NCBI GenBank assembly: GCA_900318405.1
Contig: ONKP01000002.1
Location: 43,063-107,062, forward strand
DNA: 64,000 nt
Direction: 5' to 3'
DNA from: an uncultured Eubacteriales bacterium
GTDB taxonomy: Bacteria; Bacillota; Clostridia; Lachnospirales; Lachnospiraceae
Below, in pieces: positions 8,457-16,239 of the stretch. Position 1 is the first letter of the stretch, and each line of letters opens with the position of its first letter. A program made the position numbers and the translations under genes. The notes under the pieces were generated by a model. The model did no database searches. It was not told the DNA's origin and saw only the letters and a program-made list of their open reading frames with translations.

Positions 8457-10415
8457 TCAGTCCCGTTTATCCTTTTTCTCTCTCTTATCACTTTTATCGC
8501 TTTTTTCGACCTTTTCGCTCTTATCGGTCTTTTCACTCTTATAATTCTTATCGCTCTTCTGTGTCTTGCCGGTCCGGGTATTTTTATCATCCTTTGTGGC
8601 TTTCACATCCTTGTCAGCCTTGCCTTTGTTTTTCTTCTTGCGGGATGTATTCTCAGGAAGCTGATACTTTTCCTGCCATGCATCGAATTCGCTGACAAAC
8701 TCCGGTTCATGTCCCTGCTTGACGGCTGTCAGATATCCGTGCGTCTCAAACGAGGAGTTCTTCGTCTGGATGATGCAGACCGCAACGTTGGAGCAGTGAT
8801 CCGATACACGCTCGCAGTTGGTGAGCCAGTCCGTGAGCGTAATGCCGAGTTCAGGCTGACATTCGCCTGTAGCCAGACGGTCAATATGGCGGTTCTTGAT
8901 CTCTGTGATCAGGTCATCGATCACTTCCTCCAGAGGCTCAACCTCCCCGGCTTTCTTTTCATCATTATCATGAAAGCTCTGATAGGTGAGGTCCAGAATC
9001 TCCCGCAGAGACGAGGCAAGTACAGCCATCTCCGACCTGGCCTTCTTTGAAAACTTCAGGCCTCTGTCACGCATTTTTTTCGCCGAATTGGTGATATTGA
9101 TCGCGTGATCACCGATTCTCTCGAAGTCTGTGATGCTGTGAAGCATTTCCGAAACGAGATCCGCATCCTCTTCTGTCAGATCGATACCGGACAGTTTGAT
9201 CAGGAAGGTATCCAGCTGATCCTGCAGATAATCCAGCTCCTGCTCCTGTTTCTCGATCTTGTCTCCGAGCTCGTCATTGTAACCGCTCTCAAAGAAGGTA
9301 AGGCAGTCCGTAAACGATTCCCTCGCCAGCGATGCCATCTCAACGGTCTTCTCGCGACACTGGCTCACAGCCAGTCCGGGAGATCGGAGAATTCTTTCAT
9401 CGAGCAGTACCTTTTTCTTTTCTGTTTCCTGAGAATCATCACCGGCCGGCAGGATCCGGTCAATAAGGTTTGCCAGCTTTTTGGAGAACGGAAGCAGGAT
9501 AGCTACCGTACCGATATTGAAGATTGTATGGAAGATAGCAATCTGGAAGGAATTGATCGCCTCTGAAAATACCGGCATGCCGACAATGTAACGGCAGATC
9601 AGGTAAAGCGTAAGCCATACAATCGTACCGAAAACGTTCAGCAGCACGTGAAGCACAGGAACTCTCTTTGCCTTCTTGCTTACACCGATACCGGAAATGA
9701 TCGCCGTAACACAGGTACCGATATTGGCACCCATGACAATGGGAATTGCCATGCCGAAGCTGATCTGGCCTGTCTGGGAAAGCGCCTGGAGAACACCGAT
9801 CGATGCCGCTGAAGACTGGATCACGCCGGTGAAGATCGTTCCGATCAGGACGCCCATGAAAGGATTATCAAAGGCTACAAGGATGTGCTGAAAGGCAGGC
9901 ACATCCGCAATGGGTGCAACGGAGTTACTCATCATCGTCATGCCATACATCAGCACGGCAAAGCCGCAGAGAATCGTTCCCACGTCGCGTCTTTTCTGTA
10001 CCTTGGACCCCATGACCATAAACACGCCGATCAGCGCGACCACAGGAGAAAAATTCTCCGGTTTCAGCATGGAGATAAAAATATTGCTCGAGGAGATACT
10101 GTTCAGAGAGAGGATCCAGGACGTCAGCGTCGTTCCGATATTGGAGCCCATGATGACAATGATCGTCTGGGAGAATTCCATGATACCGGAATTGACAAGG
10201 CCGACCAGCATAACCGTCAGCGCGGAAGAGGACTGGATGACGATCGTGATGATCGCGCCCAAGGCGAGGCTCTTAAAAGGATTGGAAGTCAGCTTTCTCA
10301 GCACACCTTCCAGACGTCCGCCGGCCATTTTTTCCAGGTAGTTGGACATGACAGTCATGCCAAACAGAAAAAACGCCAGTCCGCCGATCAGCATAAGTAG
10401 ATTATAAAGGCTCAT
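8457..10415 (-). CDS. Na+/phosphate cotransporter with C-terminal PhoU domain
   Basis: Membrane protein importing phosphate with sodium. The N-terminal ~310 residues hold two Na_Pi_cotrans repeats, each with the QSSSA/QSSAA motif (IQSSSALTVMLVGLVNSG; IQSSAASIGVLQALSQTG). Residues ~340-560 are a helical PhoU-like domain (RIGDHAINITNSAKK, ERVSDHCSNVAVCI). The C-terminal ~65 residues are an extremely charged Lys/Asp/Ser/Glu tail with repeated KSDK/KSEK units, which is unusual for the family. The ATG has GGGAGGG 5 nt upstream. It is probably monocistronic. Confidence 0.93.
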   Translation of the reverse strand: MSLYNLLMLIGGLAFFLFGMTVMSNYLEKMAGGRLEGVLRKLTSNPFKSLALGAIITIVIQSSSALTVMLVGLVNSGIMEFSQTIIVIMGSNIGTTLTSWILSLNSISSSNIFISMLKPENFSPVVALIGVFMVMGSKVQKRRDVGTILCGFAVLMYGMTMMSNSVAPIADVPAFQHILVAFDNPFMGVLIGTIFTGVIQSSAASIGVLQALSQTGQISFGMAIPIVMGANIGTCVTAIISGIGVSKKAKRVPVLHVLLNVFGTIVWLTLYLICRYIVGMPVFSEAINSFQIAIFHTIFNIGTVAILLPFSKKLANLIDRILPAGDDSQETEKKKVLLDERILRSPGLAVSQCREKTVEMASLARESFTDCLTFFESGYNDELGDKIEKQEQELDYLQDQLDTFLIKLSGIDLTEEDADLVSEMLHSITDFERIGDHAINITNSAKKMRDRGLKFSKKARSEMAVLASSLREILDLTYQSFHDNDEKKAGEVEPLEEVIDDLITEIKNRHIDRLATGECQPELGITLTDWLTNCERVSDHCSNVAVCIIQTKNSSFETHGYLTAVKQGHEPEFVSEFDAWQEKYQLPENTSRKKKNKGKADKDVKATKDDKNTRTGKTQKSDKNYKSEKTDKSEKVEKSDKSDKREKKDKRD

Positions 10416-10489
10416 TCGTTCCCTCCACGGCCAAAAACATCATGCACGGCCGTGATCCGCCTGCACGCGGGATCTCTGCCGTCCTGAAA

Positions 10490-10516
10490 CGGAGGACGCG
10501 GTTTTCGCGTCCTCCG
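10490..10516 (-). terminator. Hairpin downstream of the 10640-11797 gene
   Basis: Perfect 11-bp stem CGGAGGACGCG / CGCGTCCTCCG with a 5-nt loop, followed on the minus strand by TTTCAGG. It lies between the Tudor-like gene and the symporter gene. The U-tract is weak. Confidence 0.55.
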
Positions 10517-10639
10517 ACCATATCGTATTACCTGTTTTTGCCTTCCTGCTGCTCCTGTTTCTGCAGATATGCACACGCACAGGTATATTCCTTCGCCGAT
10601 ATATGCAGCATCAGTTATAAGCGCTGCATCCCCTCAGAT

Positions 10640-11797
10640 TTACTCCTGCGCGCCCTCAAGCTGCGCTTCCAGTGCGCGTTCCTGGAGTTCTGTCTGATGG
10701 ATCGACGCATCCAGTTCATGGATCTTCATGCAGTTCTCGGACACTTCATCGCTGAAGGTGAGGAAACCTTTCGTCACAGCTTCCGGGAGAATGAATTTCT
10801 TCTCACCGACGCCGTCAAAGGATACCGTCAGATACCTGTCATTCTGCTCCGTCACGATACCCTCGCCGAACTTTTTGTGTACAGCCTTACTGCCCTTGAG
10901 AGAAGGCGCCGTCATTTCATCCCGGCTCTCCACCAGTTTCTTTTTCTTCGCCTTCAGGCCGCGGATCTCTTTTTTGATCCTGTCCTCTTCGTTCTTTTTC
11001 TGCTCGCTCTCGGCAGAAGCTGCGGTTTTCTTCCTGCGCTTCTTCCTGGTCGCTGCAGGCATTTCGTCATAGAGCTCATAATTCAGCGCGCAGTAAATAA
11101 TATCAAACGCAAGAATATGGTTATCTCCGTCGATCTCTGTGACAGAGCTGTCATCCGAGCGGTCAGCTTCCTCCTGCAGTGCATCATCGACAGCCTCTGT
11201 GATCTCAGAATGCTGCTGAAGTTCCTCCACGATCTCATTACACATGCGGTAATATCTGGTGAGATCGATGCTGTCATCCGTGATGATATCATCATCCACC
11301 CCGGTATACTGCATGAATGCCTTGACTTCGTTCTCTTTATAAAGGAAGTTGTCTTCAGGATCGCTGAAGGTGAGGAACATCAGGGCAGAAGAGATTTCCT
11401 GATGATATTTCCACTTGTCTGACGCCACCATTTCGAGCAGGCTGTTCATATTCGTCACGAAGGCTTCTGCTCTTTTCTGTCTTGCGGCATAATCTGAATC
11501 ATCGGAAGCCAGCAGCTTGCGGAATTCCCCGCGCACGGCCTCCTGAATGTCATGACTGTGTTTGCAGAGAAAAACAACGCCGTTGATCGGCTGATAAGAT
11601 GATTCACTGATCAGGCTCTCATCGCCGCCCATGGCATTTTTGAACATTGCGCCGAAATTCTCGGCGTCCAGATCCCAGTACTTCTGAAATCTGCTTACGG
11701 CTGTCCATTTATAAATCTCATGATTCTCATCCGAATTAAAAGACTCAAATTTCTCGCTGTAATTTTCCAGTACTTTCTGGAGACGTTCGTTATCCAC
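10640..11797 (-). CDS. Uncharacterised protein with C-terminal Tudor-like (UvrD/PcrA C-terminal type) domain
   Basis: I do not recognise the whole protein. Residues 1-240 are acidic and mostly helical, with no motif I can name. Residues ~245-305 are a very basic, then Lys/Glu-rich coiled segment (TRKKRRKKTA, IKKEIRGLKAKKKKL). Residues ~310-345 read KAVHKKFGEGIVTEQNDRYL then a VSFDG..KKFILPEA segment. That pattern matches the small beta-barrel at the C-terminus of PcrA/UvrD helicases and CarD-like proteins, which binds RNA polymerase or nucleic acid. The start is GTG at 11797 with GGGAGG upstream. A role near transcription or DNA is inference only. Confidence 0.7.
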   Translation of the reverse strand: MDNERLQKVLENYSEKFESFNSDENHEIYKWTAVSRFQKYWDLDAENFGAMFKNAMGGDESLISESSYQPINGVVFLCKHSHDIQEAVRGEFRKLLASDDSDYAARQKRAEAFVTNMNSLLEMVASDKWKYHQEISSALMFLTFSDPEDNFLYKENEVKAFMQYTGVDDDIITDDSIDLTRYYRMCNEIVEELQQHSEITEAVDDALQEEADRSDDSSVTEIDGDNHILAFDIIYCALNYELYDEMPAATRKKRRKKTAASAESEQKKNEEDRIKKEIRGLKAKKKKLVESRDEMTAPSLKGSKAVHKKFGEGIVTEQNDRYLTVSFDGVGEKKFILPEAVTKGFLTFSDEVSENCMKIHELDASIHQTELQERALEAQLEGAQE

Positions 11798-12086
11798 GTA
11801 TTTTCCTCCCGGATCCGTCTTTGAACTTAGTATGCACCGCCATGCACCGGCGCGGTTACCATCCTGTCATCGATCTGTGTCTTCCTGTGCAGTCCGTCCA
11901 TTCTGTCAGAACCGCTCTGCGCCATCCGGCACAGCTCAATGATCATCCTGAAACTGTGATGCACTATTCTTTGTATCGGCATCGTATTCAGGCGATTTCC
12001 GACTCCCATGATATAGCCCGTATTTCAGCGTGTCAAGGCTGTGAAATCGTTCGGCCGCCGAGCCCGGAAATCCCGTCCGAAGCCAT

Positions 12087-12398
12087 TCAGTCTCCGAGCA
12101 TTTTGCGGATGTAAATGATCATACCGACCAGTGCCGCAATGGAAACAAAAATGGAGATAAGGCCCATTGTCGTGCTGGGAATCAGGGCCATGAAGATCTC
12201 ATCCACACCGAGGATCAGAAGAAAAATACCCGTGGCGGTCTGATACTTTCTGTTCTGCTCCGGATTCATTTTTTTCTTTTTGTAGTTTTTCCCGCTGAAT
12301 GCATCCAGAATTGCCTGTCCTTTTCCGATGAAAAAGAATACGGACAGTACAAGGCAGAGGATCGCGAGGAACCAGTCCAGTCCTGAAGCTGATGTCAT
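12087..12398 (-). CDS. Small membrane protein, DUF3784-like
   Basis: 103 aa with three hydrophobic segments: residues 8-25, about 56-73, and 79-98. A Lys-rich loop (KNYKKKKMNPEQNRKYQ) follows the first segment. The GKGQAIL and N...R...TG pattern resembles small Clostridia membrane proteins of the DUF3784 type, but the match is weak. AGGAGGT lies 8 nt before the ATG, so it is very likely translated. Function unknown. Confidence 0.7.
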   Translation of the reverse strand: MTSASGLDWFLAILCLVLSVFFFIGKGQAILDAFSGKNYKKKKMNPEQNRKYQTATGIFLLILGVDEIFMALIPSTTMGLISIFVSIAALVGMIIYIRKMLGD

Positions 12399-12521
12399 AT
12401 ATGTTTACCTCCTGCATGTGCCGGAATCTGCCGGCTGTTATTACAGTGAAATCAAGTTCATCATAACGGAATCGCCGGCATTTGTCGACCATGCAAATCA
12501 ACATGCAGGCATTCCCGGAGA

Positions 12522-12977
12522 TCACACCGGAAATCGCATGATCCGCGCATCTTCCGTGGGAGAGCTGTAATAGTGCTTCCGAAGTCCGACCTGGACAAAT
12601 CCGGCTTCCTGATAGAGCTGTATGGCGCTTTCGTTGCTGTCGCGGACCTCAAGGAATATCTTGCTGATGCCGCGGTCCGCTGCCCGGTGGATCAGCTCAT
12701 GCACCAATGCCCTGCCGATGCCACGTCGCCGGGATCTTTCATCGACCGCTACATTCGTGATATCGCCTTCATCGGGGATGCCGTAGAATCCGATGTAACC
12801 GGCGACTTCGTCCATCCACAGCGCTGTGAGAAAGATCGCGTCATCCCGCACGATGAAATCGCGGAAATCCTGTTCTTTCCACGGAAGGGAAAAATTCTGC
12901 CGTTCAATCTGCGCCACCCGCGGCAGGTCTTCCTCACGCATTTCGCGGATTTTCAGGGGATCTGTGTACTTATTCAT
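12522..12977 (-). CDS. rimI: Ribosomal protein S18-alanine N-acetyltransferase
   Basis: GNAT-fold acetyltransferase that N-acetylates ribosomal protein S18. Seen: the N-terminal strand (IREMREEDLPRVAQIE), motif A acetyl-CoA loop RRRGIGRALVHELI, and C-terminal motif B (NESAIQLYQEAGFVQVGLRK). About 150 aa is normal. The ATG at 12977 overlaps the tsaB stop codon by 8 nt; another ATG at 12986 also overlaps, and both imply translational coupling. The tsaE-tsaB-rimI order is conserved in Firmicutes. Confidence 0.92.
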   Translation of the reverse strand: MNKYTDPLKIREMREEDLPRVAQIERQNFSLPWKEQDFRDFIVRDDAIFLTALWMDEVAGYIGFYGIPDEGDITNVAVDERSRRRGIGRALVHELIHRAADRGISKIFLEVRDSNESAIQLYQEAGFVQVGLRKHYYSSPTEDARIMRFPV

Positions 12978-13743
12978 AGCTGTCATTTTTTCCGTAGTCC
13001 GAGGGCTGAAGACGGTCCGAGGATTTTTCGATCTGATCCACGGCGATGCCGGAGGCCTCTTTTTCTCTCTCTGCCTGCGGTTTCCGCAGGTATTCCGGCC
13101 GGTGTGCATAGGACGGCACGGTCTTTCCCTCCGCCAGATACTGTCTGCCGAGCCATGCCACAGCCCCCGCTCTCTGCCTGTTCAGATGTGCCGGCGCTGT
13201 GGAAAAATCAACGCGCAGCAGCTGCTTCATCTGCTCCAGATACACGGGAACACCGTCGCCGAGCAGTATGACCGGCTTTCCCTCTTCATTCAGAAGGTCT
13301 GCCAGCGTATCCACGGATACGGCCATCTGCTGTCTGACCACCTGAAGGCGGTGCTCTTCAAAGCAGTAAATACCTGTATATACCTGACTGCGTCTGGCGT
13401 CCATCATCGGAACAACGAGGCCCTTTGTGTCGTACAGATTGCAGGCAAGGGCATCCACCGTAGGCACTTCGACGAGTGGCTTATTCAGAGCAAGTCCGAT
13501 GCCCTTGGCCGTAGCAGACCCGATCCGGAGTCCCGTAAAGGATCCCGGTCCCTTGGAAACTGCGATGGCATCGATCGTCTCCGGCCCGATACCCAGCATA
13601 TTCATCAGACTGTCGATCATGGGCAGAAGTGTCTGCGAATGGGTTTTCTTAAAATTGATCGTATATTCTCCAAGCAGGGTGTCATCGTCCATCACAGCGG
13701 CAGATGCCACCAGCCCTGAACTGTCTATTGCAAGGATTCTCAT
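12970..13743 (-). CDS. tsaB: tRNA threonylcarbamoyladenosine (t6A) biosynthesis protein TsaB
   Basis: ASKHA-fold partner of TsaD in installing threonylcarbamoyl on A37 of ANN-decoding tRNAs. The N-terminus (MRILAIDSSGLVASAAVMDD) and the GPGSFTGLRIG motif at about residue 67 are diagnostic. At 257 aa it is slightly longer than usual. AGGTGAG precedes the ATG at 13743. It sits between tsaE and rimI. The YrdC/Sua5 enzyme of the same pathway is at 42633-43685; tsaD is not in the window. Confidence 0.94.
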   Translation of the reverse strand: MRILAIDSSGLVASAAVMDDDTLLGEYTINFKKTHSQTLLPMIDSLMNMLGIGPETIDAIAVSKGPGSFTGLRIGSATAKGIGLALNKPLVEVPTVDALACNLYDTKGLVVPMMDARRSQVYTGIYCFEEHRLQVVRQQMAVSVDTLADLLNEEGKPVILLGDGVPVYLEQMKQLLRVDFSTAPAHLNRQRAGAVAWLGRQYLAEGKTVPSYAHRPEYLRKPQAEREKEASGIAVDQIEKSSDRLQPSDYGKNDSYE

Positions 13744-13888
13744 TATCTCACCTGAAATTCTGTGCCGTACCGCCGGCATACCGATATTGTATACCTGAAC
13801 ACATTAACAGCTTTTTTTCACAGACTGCAACATTTTAAAGGCTTACTTCCTCTCCGGCCTGCGTGCCGAACTTCCCACACCCGTACAA

Positions 13889-14323
13889 TTACAGCCCCGG
13901 TCCTTCCGCCGTGATGATTCTGCGGTCAAATCCCTTATCCGGTTCCTTTCGGATGGTGATGCGGATCACGCCATCCGGCAGAAGCTCACTGATCTGATCT
14001 GCCCATTCGATCAGACAGACGCCATCGCCAAACAGATACTCATCCAGGCCGACCTCTTCCATTTCCTCCGGGTCTTCAATTCTGTACACATCGAAGTGAT
14101 ATAGCGGCAGCCTTCCCCCGTTGTACTCCTGCACAATGGTGAACGTCGGGCTGCATACAGGCTCTGTTATCCCGAGTCCTTCCGCGAATCCCTTGGCAAA
14201 AACCGTTTTGCCGACACCCAGATCTCCGTTCAGGGTAAAAATCTGCCCGGGCTTCGCTTTTTCTCCCCACTCCCTGGCAAATGCCAGTGTTTCCTCCGGA
14301 CTGTTCGTTTCTCTGACGATCAT
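13889..14323 (-). CDS. tsaE: tRNA t6A biosynthesis ATPase TsaE
   Basis: P-loop ATPase of the t6A complex. Walker A is GDLGVGKT at about residue 34, followed by FAKGFAEGLG and SPTFTIVQEY. The LPLYHFDVYRI and CLIEWAD segments are typical of the family. 144 aa is standard. It is first in a tsaE-tsaB-rimI operon, 145 nt before tsaB. Confidence 0.95.
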   Translation of the reverse strand: MIVRETNSPEETLAFAREWGEKAKPGQIFTLNGDLGVGKTVFAKGFAEGLGITEPVCSPTFTIVQEYNGGRLPLYHFDVYRIEDPEEMEEVGLDEYLFGDGVCLIEWADQISELLPDGVIRITIRKEPDKGFDRRIITAEGPGL

Positions 14324-14646
14324 ATCTTCTCTTCACCATCCTGTCCTGTTTAAGCGCCCATCATTGTAACATACTTCCATCGCCGTGCAAACACGTACAT
14401 GCGCATGCAGCTTTCTGTGCCTGTAACTGCTGAATGTGCTGACAGGCGTCGCACGACCGAATACATCGGTCTGACGCGGCGCTCTGTTGCAGATGACACG
14501 TGGGCTGGCACGTGGAGGCCTCTGTATTCTGGAATTTTTTCATACACACGGTAACCATCTGTGCTAAGATGGTCGGGACGGAAAAACGTCAGATCCGATC
14601 ATCCCCGTCCTGCGGACGGGTTCAGACAAAGGAGCACAGAATAATT
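14324..14646 (+). promoter_or_regulatory. Divergent intergenic region between tsaE and the cyclophilin gene
   Basis: This 323-nt gap must hold the promoters of both divergent genes. On the plus strand, TGTGCTAAGAT around 14560-14570 is a plausible extended -10 box. AAAGGAG at about 14629-14635 is the ribosome binding site of the cyclophilin gene. A small dyad (CCCGTCCTGCGGACGGG) lies at about 14603-14619. No gene is seen. Confidence 0.4.
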
Positions 14647-15165
14647 ATGGAAAATCCAGTTGTAACCATCACCATGCAGGATGGCAGTGTGATCCGCGCG
14701 GAGCTTTATCCGGAAACAGCGCCGAATACGGTCAACAACTTCATCAGCCTTATCAAAAAAGGATTTTATGACGGCCTTACCTTCCACCGTGTCATCCCGG
14801 GATTCATGATCCAGGGCGGCGATCCCGAAGGCAACGGAACCGGCGGTCCCGGCTACTCGATCCGCGGCGAATTCGAAGGCAACGGTTTCAAAAATGATCT
14901 GTCACACACCCCCGGCGTCCTTTCGATGGCGCGCGCCATGGATCCGGATTCAGCCGGAAGCCAGTTCTTCATCATGCACAAAGCTGCCGATTATCTGGAC
15001 GGACAGTATGCAGCCTTCGGCAAGGTCATTGAGGGCATGGATGTCGTCAACGCGATCGCGCTTACCGATACCGACTGGAACGACAAGCCGAAAACGCCGC
15101 AGGTCATCAAAACCATGACTGTCGATACCAGGGGCACCGATTATCCTGAACCTGAAAAAGTCTGA
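14647..15165 (+). CDS. Peptidyl-prolyl cis-trans isomerase, cyclophilin type
   Basis: Cytosolic proline isomerase that assists folding. The cyclophilin core is complete: FHRVIPGFMIQGGDPEGNG, with the catalytic Arg in FHRV, then LSMARAMDPDSAGSQFFI and LDGQYAAFGKVIEGMDV. There is no signal peptide. 172 aa is normal for bacterial single-domain forms. I used the ATG at 14647 with AAAGGAG upstream. It is one of the few plus-strand genes. Its stop codon abuts a family R palindromic repeat, and it converges with yigZ. Confidence 0.95.
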   Translation: MENPVVTITMQDGSVIRAELYPETAPNTVNNFISLIKKGFYDGLTFHRVIPGFMIQGGDPEGNGTGGPGYSIRGEFEGNGFKNDLSHTPGVLSMARAMDPDSAGSQFFIMHKAADYLDGQYAAFGKVIEGMDVVNAIALTDTDWNDKPKTPQVIKTMTVDTRGTDYPEPEKV

Positions 15166-15234
15166 TGATAACAGTGTCAAAAGTCATCACCCACGTTGCA
15201 CTTGTGCAAAAGTGGGTGAATGACTTATTGACAC
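15166..15234. repeat. Family R palindromic repeat, copy A
   Basis: About 69 bp: TGATAACAGTGTCAAAAGTC, then CACCCACGTTGCACTTGTGC, ending GTGGGTGAATGACTTATTGACAC. The inner arms CACCCAC/GTGGGTG and TTGCAC/GTGCAA form a hairpin, with TGTCA outer arms. It is nearly identical to the copies at 44602, 53472 and 63634. It lies between convergent genes and could act as a bidirectional terminator or attenuator. Confidence 0.85.
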
Positions 15235-15319
15235 ATGTTAAAGCATCATCTGATCTGGTTTGCAGCTCAGGATCAGATGAACGGAATCATACCTCTGTAT
15301 CATCCGTGAGAGTTCTCCC

Positions 15320-15964
15320 TTATGTCCGCGGCTCTGCCTCATACCATTGCTTTTCACCCTCTTCAATATGCGTTCTTCCCGCCGTGAGTTCTGTGAGAGC
15401 TTTCACCATTCCGGCAGCAGCGATTTCCGGCAGGATCAGCTGCATCATTACCTTATCTGCATATTCGGAAGAGAGAACTCTGATCTTCCTTTCTTCCAGA
15501 AAATGCTGTACCCGTCCGACATCGGTGTAATCCAGCGTGAGACGCAGCGTCTTTCCACAGATCTTCGTGATCAGTCTGCTTTTTTCCAGACAGTCCTTAG
15601 CCGCAGCCGTATACGCTCTGACCAGACCGCCGGTACCCAGCAGCGTACCGCCAAAGTAACGTGTGACAACGATCACCGCATCGGTGACGCCGGCACCGGT
15701 CAGGACATCCAGAATCGGTCTTCCGGCAGTCCCGGACGGTTCTCCATCATCCGAAGCATGCAGCTCCGGCTGCACGACTCCGATACTCCACGCATAACAG
15801 TTGTGGCGCGCGTCATAATTTTTCTTACGGATCTCCCGCACAAAATCCATGGCTTCATCCGCTGATTCCACGTGTGCGCACTCCCCGAGAAAAACCGACT
15901 TCTTTTCCTCATAGCGCCCGTGTCCGCCGCTCTGCACGGTGATAAACTGTTCCGCTTCTCCCAT
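15320..15964 (-). CDS. YigZ/IMPACT-family protein
   Basis: Conserved protein of the IMPACT/YigZ family, linked in other organisms to translation control; its biochemical role in bacteria is unsettled. The signature VVTRYFGGTLLGTGGLVRAY is complete, preceded by ASDDGEPSGTAGRPIL. The C-terminal domain has the EF-G-like fold region (LRLTLDYTDVGRVQHFLEE). 214 aa is typical. The start at 15964 is backed by GGAGG just upstream; in-frame upstream sequence is repeat-derived and not homologous. Confidence 0.92.
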   Translation of the reverse strand: MGEAEQFITVQSGGHGRYEEKKSVFLGECAHVESADEAMDFVREIRKKNYDARHNCYAWSIGVVQPELHASDDGEPSGTAGRPILDVLTGAGVTDAVIVVTRYFGGTLLGTGGLVRAYTAAAKDCLEKSRLITKICGKTLRLTLDYTDVGRVQHFLEERKIRVLSSEYADKVMMQLILPEIAAAGMVKALTELTAGRTHIEEGEKQWYEAEPRT

Positions 15965-16017
15965 TCCGCCTCCTGTATGCCAGTATTTTTTATTCACAAA
16001 CCTTACAACCATCGAAA

Positions 16018-16113
16018 ATACAGATGCTGCCAATCCGCAGCCATCCGCAGATGCCAGTGACTGTCTGTATGCCGCCAGACGCCAGTGACTGTCTGTATGC
16101 CGTCTGTATGCCG
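16018..16113. repeat. Degenerate family X element fused to a 28-bp tandem repeat
   Basis: ATACAGATGCTGCCAATCCG opens like family X. Then a 28-bp unit starting GCCAGTGACTGTCTGTATGC (16053-16080) repeats from 16081 for 22 identical bases, followed by an 11-base partial copy. It lies in the divergent gap between yigZ and the PBP gene. Confidence 0.65.
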
Positions 16114-16239
16114 CGTTGCGGTTCATGTGTGATTCTGCTATAATGCATTTTATCTATGTGCGGAAGAAAAACCAATATATTCTTTACCTTTTTCAGTGTT
16201 TCTTTCACTCTTCCGCATCTCAGGAGGAAAAATAATCGT

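Noticed and set aside
15166-15234. Insertion sequence remnant with transposase
   Set aside because: No transposase coding sequence or target-site duplication could be seen at any of the five copies.
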